Below, in pieces: positions 7,498 through 8,422 of a stretch of DNA of 8,422 nucleotides; position 1 is the stretch's first letter, and the number at the start of each line of letters is the position of its first letter. The translations under genes were made by a program, and so were the position numbers. Location: assembly GCA_964631745.1 (NCBI GenBank), contig CAZVWV010000151.1:1-8422 (forward strand). Reading direction: 5' to 3'. The notes beneath the pieces were generated by a model. The model worked only from the letters and a program-made list of their open reading frames with translations. It ran no database searches and was not told where the DNA came from. Source of the stretch: CAZVWV01 sp964631745 (GTDB lineage: Bacteria; Bdellovibrionota_C; UBA2361; JBGSMV01).

Positions 7498-8171
7498 CAG
7501 TCGTTGTGAGCGCAAGAGGGTTAACGCGCCGATTGAACGAAGGGCCTGAAGAAGTGACGCTCGTAGAAGATATCGATCTAGATATAAATAAAGGTGAGTT
7601 TGTAGCCGTTACCGGTCCCTCAGGCTGTGGTAAATCCTCGTTACTATATCTTCTAGGATTACTTGATACACCTAGCGCCGGAGAAATTACGCTGGAAGAA
7701 AATAAAGTGAGTGGTCTTAGTTCAGATGAATTATCCAAAGTGCGTCTTGCCAAAATCGGGTTCGTTTTTCAATTCCATTTTCTTTTACCGGAATTTACCC
7801 TTTTGGAAAATGTTCAGATCCCTATGCGCCGGCTAGGGGATCTATCACCCAGCGCATGCAGCAAGAGAGCTCTTGAACTTTTGGCCGAGCTTGGTCTGAA
7901 AGACGTGGCAGATAGACTACCTGGCAACGTGTCTGGCGGGCAAAGACAACGTGCGGCCATAGCCCGCGCCGTAGCAAACCATCCCCTAATGCTTTTGGCC
8001 GACGAACCAACCGGCAACTTGGACAGCAAAAACAGCCAGCTAGTATCTGACATGTTCCGTAACCTAGTAGAGCAGCACGGCCAAACAGTAATCATGGTTA
8101 CTCACGATCTCGGATTAGCCGAACACACCGACCGGCAGATTAAAATGTTGGACGGCAGGCTGGAGCGCTAA
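7494..8171 (+). CDS. LolD-family ABC transporter ATP-binding protein
   Basis: This 225-residue cytoplasmic ATPase should power the adjacent permease. Motifs are complete: Walker A GPSGCGKSS (41-49), Q-loop Q93 in FVFQFHFLLPEFT, signature VSGGQRQR (146-153), Walker B MLLADEPTGNLD (166-177) with catalytic E171, and H-loop H204 in VTHD. The FQFHFLLPEFTLLENV segment is typical of LolD and its MacB/DevA relatives, and the length matches LolD. The ATG overlaps the permease stop as ATGA, and GGAG stands 6 bases upstream. It is the last gene of the cluster, and no T-tract terminator follows it. The linkage to an adaptor gene and to a single permease argues against it being the housekeeping lipoprotein-release LolD, so no gene symbol is given. 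Confidence 0.93.
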   Translation: MTVVVSARGLTRRLNEGPEEVTLVEDIDLDINKGEFVAVTGPSGCGKSSLLYLLGLLDTPSAGEITLEENKVSGLSSDELSKVRLAKIGFVFQFHFLLPEFTLLENVQIPMRRLGDLSPSACSKRALELLAELGLKDVADRLPGNVSGGQRQRAAIARAVANHPLMLLADEPTGNLDSKNSQLVSDMFRNLVEQHGQTVIMVTHDLGLAEHTDRQIKMLDGRLER

Positions 8172-8216
8172 GGAATTTAATTGCTCTCACTAAGCTGAGA
8201 TAAAGAAATCGACCCC

Positions 8217-8238
8217 ATTTTCGCTCAGAGACCATGCG
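8217..8238. repeat. imperfect direct repeat, copy 1
   Basis: ATTTT, then CG, then the 15-base core CTCAGAGACCATGCG (8224-8238). It is identical to copy 2 except for the two bases between ATTTT and the core. The spacing between copies is 37 bases, start to start. The sequence just before it, GACCCCATTTT, resembles motifs I associate with the repeated terminal sequences of IS21-type elements, but no transposase is present in the window. Confidence 0.6.
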
Positions 8239-8253
8239 TGCAGTTGCCACCAA

Positions 8254-8275
8254 ATTTTGCCTCAGAGACCATGCG
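8254..8275. repeat. imperfect direct repeat, copy 2
   Basis: ATTTT, then GC, then the same 15-base core CTCAGAGACCATGCG (8261-8275). Fifteen bases separate it from the end of copy 1. An A-rich stretch begins directly after it. Confidence 0.6.
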
Positions 8276-8397
8276 CAACAAAAAATCAAAATAAATCAAA
8301 AAACTTCCCCACCCCACGCAACATTTCCAAAAAATCCACGATTAACTATTAAGGGGTAAGAACTACGCCCCCCAGTAACTTAAACCCAGTGCCCACA

Positions 8398-8418
8398 CTC
8401 CCCAGTGCCATGGGGGAG
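8398..8418. repeat. GC-rich inverted repeat near the window end
   Basis: CTCCCC (8398-8403) pairs with GGGGAG (8413-8418). An extra A-T pair is possible on the inner side if G8412 bulges. The window ends 4 bases later, so a T-tract or any continuation cannot be checked. It could be a hairpin of a transcript or part of a larger repeat. Confidence 0.35.
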
Positions 8419-8422
8419 CTCT

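Larger units (their letters stand above)
8172..8422. other. non-coding 3' region with repeats and skewed composition
   Basis: No coding frame is supported after the ATPase stop. A weak hairpin lies at 8185-8200 (TCTCA / TGAGA, 6-base loop) without a T-tract. Two imperfect direct repeats follow (8217-8275). Next comes an A-rich stretch to about 8303, then C-rich sequence in which CCCAGT occurs three times (8371, 8385, 8401). The composition differs from the genes upstream, which may mean a different origin. The window ends inside this region, so whatever lies to the right cannot be judged. Confidence 0.5.

Noticed and set aside
7494..8171. Housekeeping LolD of the LolCDE lipoprotein-release system
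   Set aside because: LolD-like motifs are present, but the genes sit with an adaptor protein and a single permease instead of the lolC-lolD-lolE arrangement, so the specific assignment is not supported.
8185..8200. Terminator after the ATPase gene
   Set aside because: The stem is only 5 bp (TCTCA / TGAGA) and is followed by TAAAGAAATC, with no T-tract.
8217..8275. CRISPR array
   Set aside because: There are only two imperfect copies, the 15-base gap between them is too short for a spacer, and no cas gene is in the window.

Overview
The window reads as ordinary chromosomal DNA of a motile, diderm (Gram-negative) bacterium. The evidence is a CheV-type chemotaxis coupling protein, a protein resembling flagellin, and an inner-membrane ABC exporter with a periplasmic adaptor of the kind that docks on a TolC-like outer-membrane channel. 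Base composition is close to balanced by eye. The Ffh and MetG sequences look broadly proteobacterial or deltaproteobacterial, but I cannot name a genus or even a secure phylum.

Layout. Positions 1-184 hold no recognised gene, only a 17-base near-perfect palindrome. A cheV gene lies on the minus strand at 185-1111. A 200-base divergent spacer (1112-1311) follows, with a weak match to a flagellar sigma-28 promoter, a small hairpin and a strong Shine-Dalgarno-like stretch that has no start codon after it. Everything else is on the plus strand: a 267-residue coiled-coil protein with a flagellin-like pattern (1312-2115), ffh (2181-3536), metG (3560-5254), then adaptor (5261-6253), permease (6250-7497) and ATPase (7494-8171). 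The last 251 bases are non-coding. They contain two copies of an imperfect 22-base direct repeat, an A-rich stretch and a C-rich end with a hairpin.

How the genes work together. From ffh to the ATPase, gaps are 23 and 6 bases and then two ATGA overlaps, so the five genes are probably one transcription unit. It would combine membrane-protein targeting (Ffh), methionyl-tRNA charging (MetG) and a tripartite ABC exporter. The exporter mixes LolD-like ATPase and LolC/E-like permease parts with a HlyD/MacA-like adaptor that carries the R-x3-L-x6-S motif associated with TolC docking. Its cargo cannot be read from the sequence. The cheV gene and the flagellin-like gene form a separate, divergently arranged motility-related pair.

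I found no convincing wholly new system. The points most worth following up are the flagellin-like protein lacking the usual N-terminal segment, the hybrid Lol/TolC exporter linked to ffh and metG, and the repeat-bearing 3' end, which may be the edge of a mobile element.
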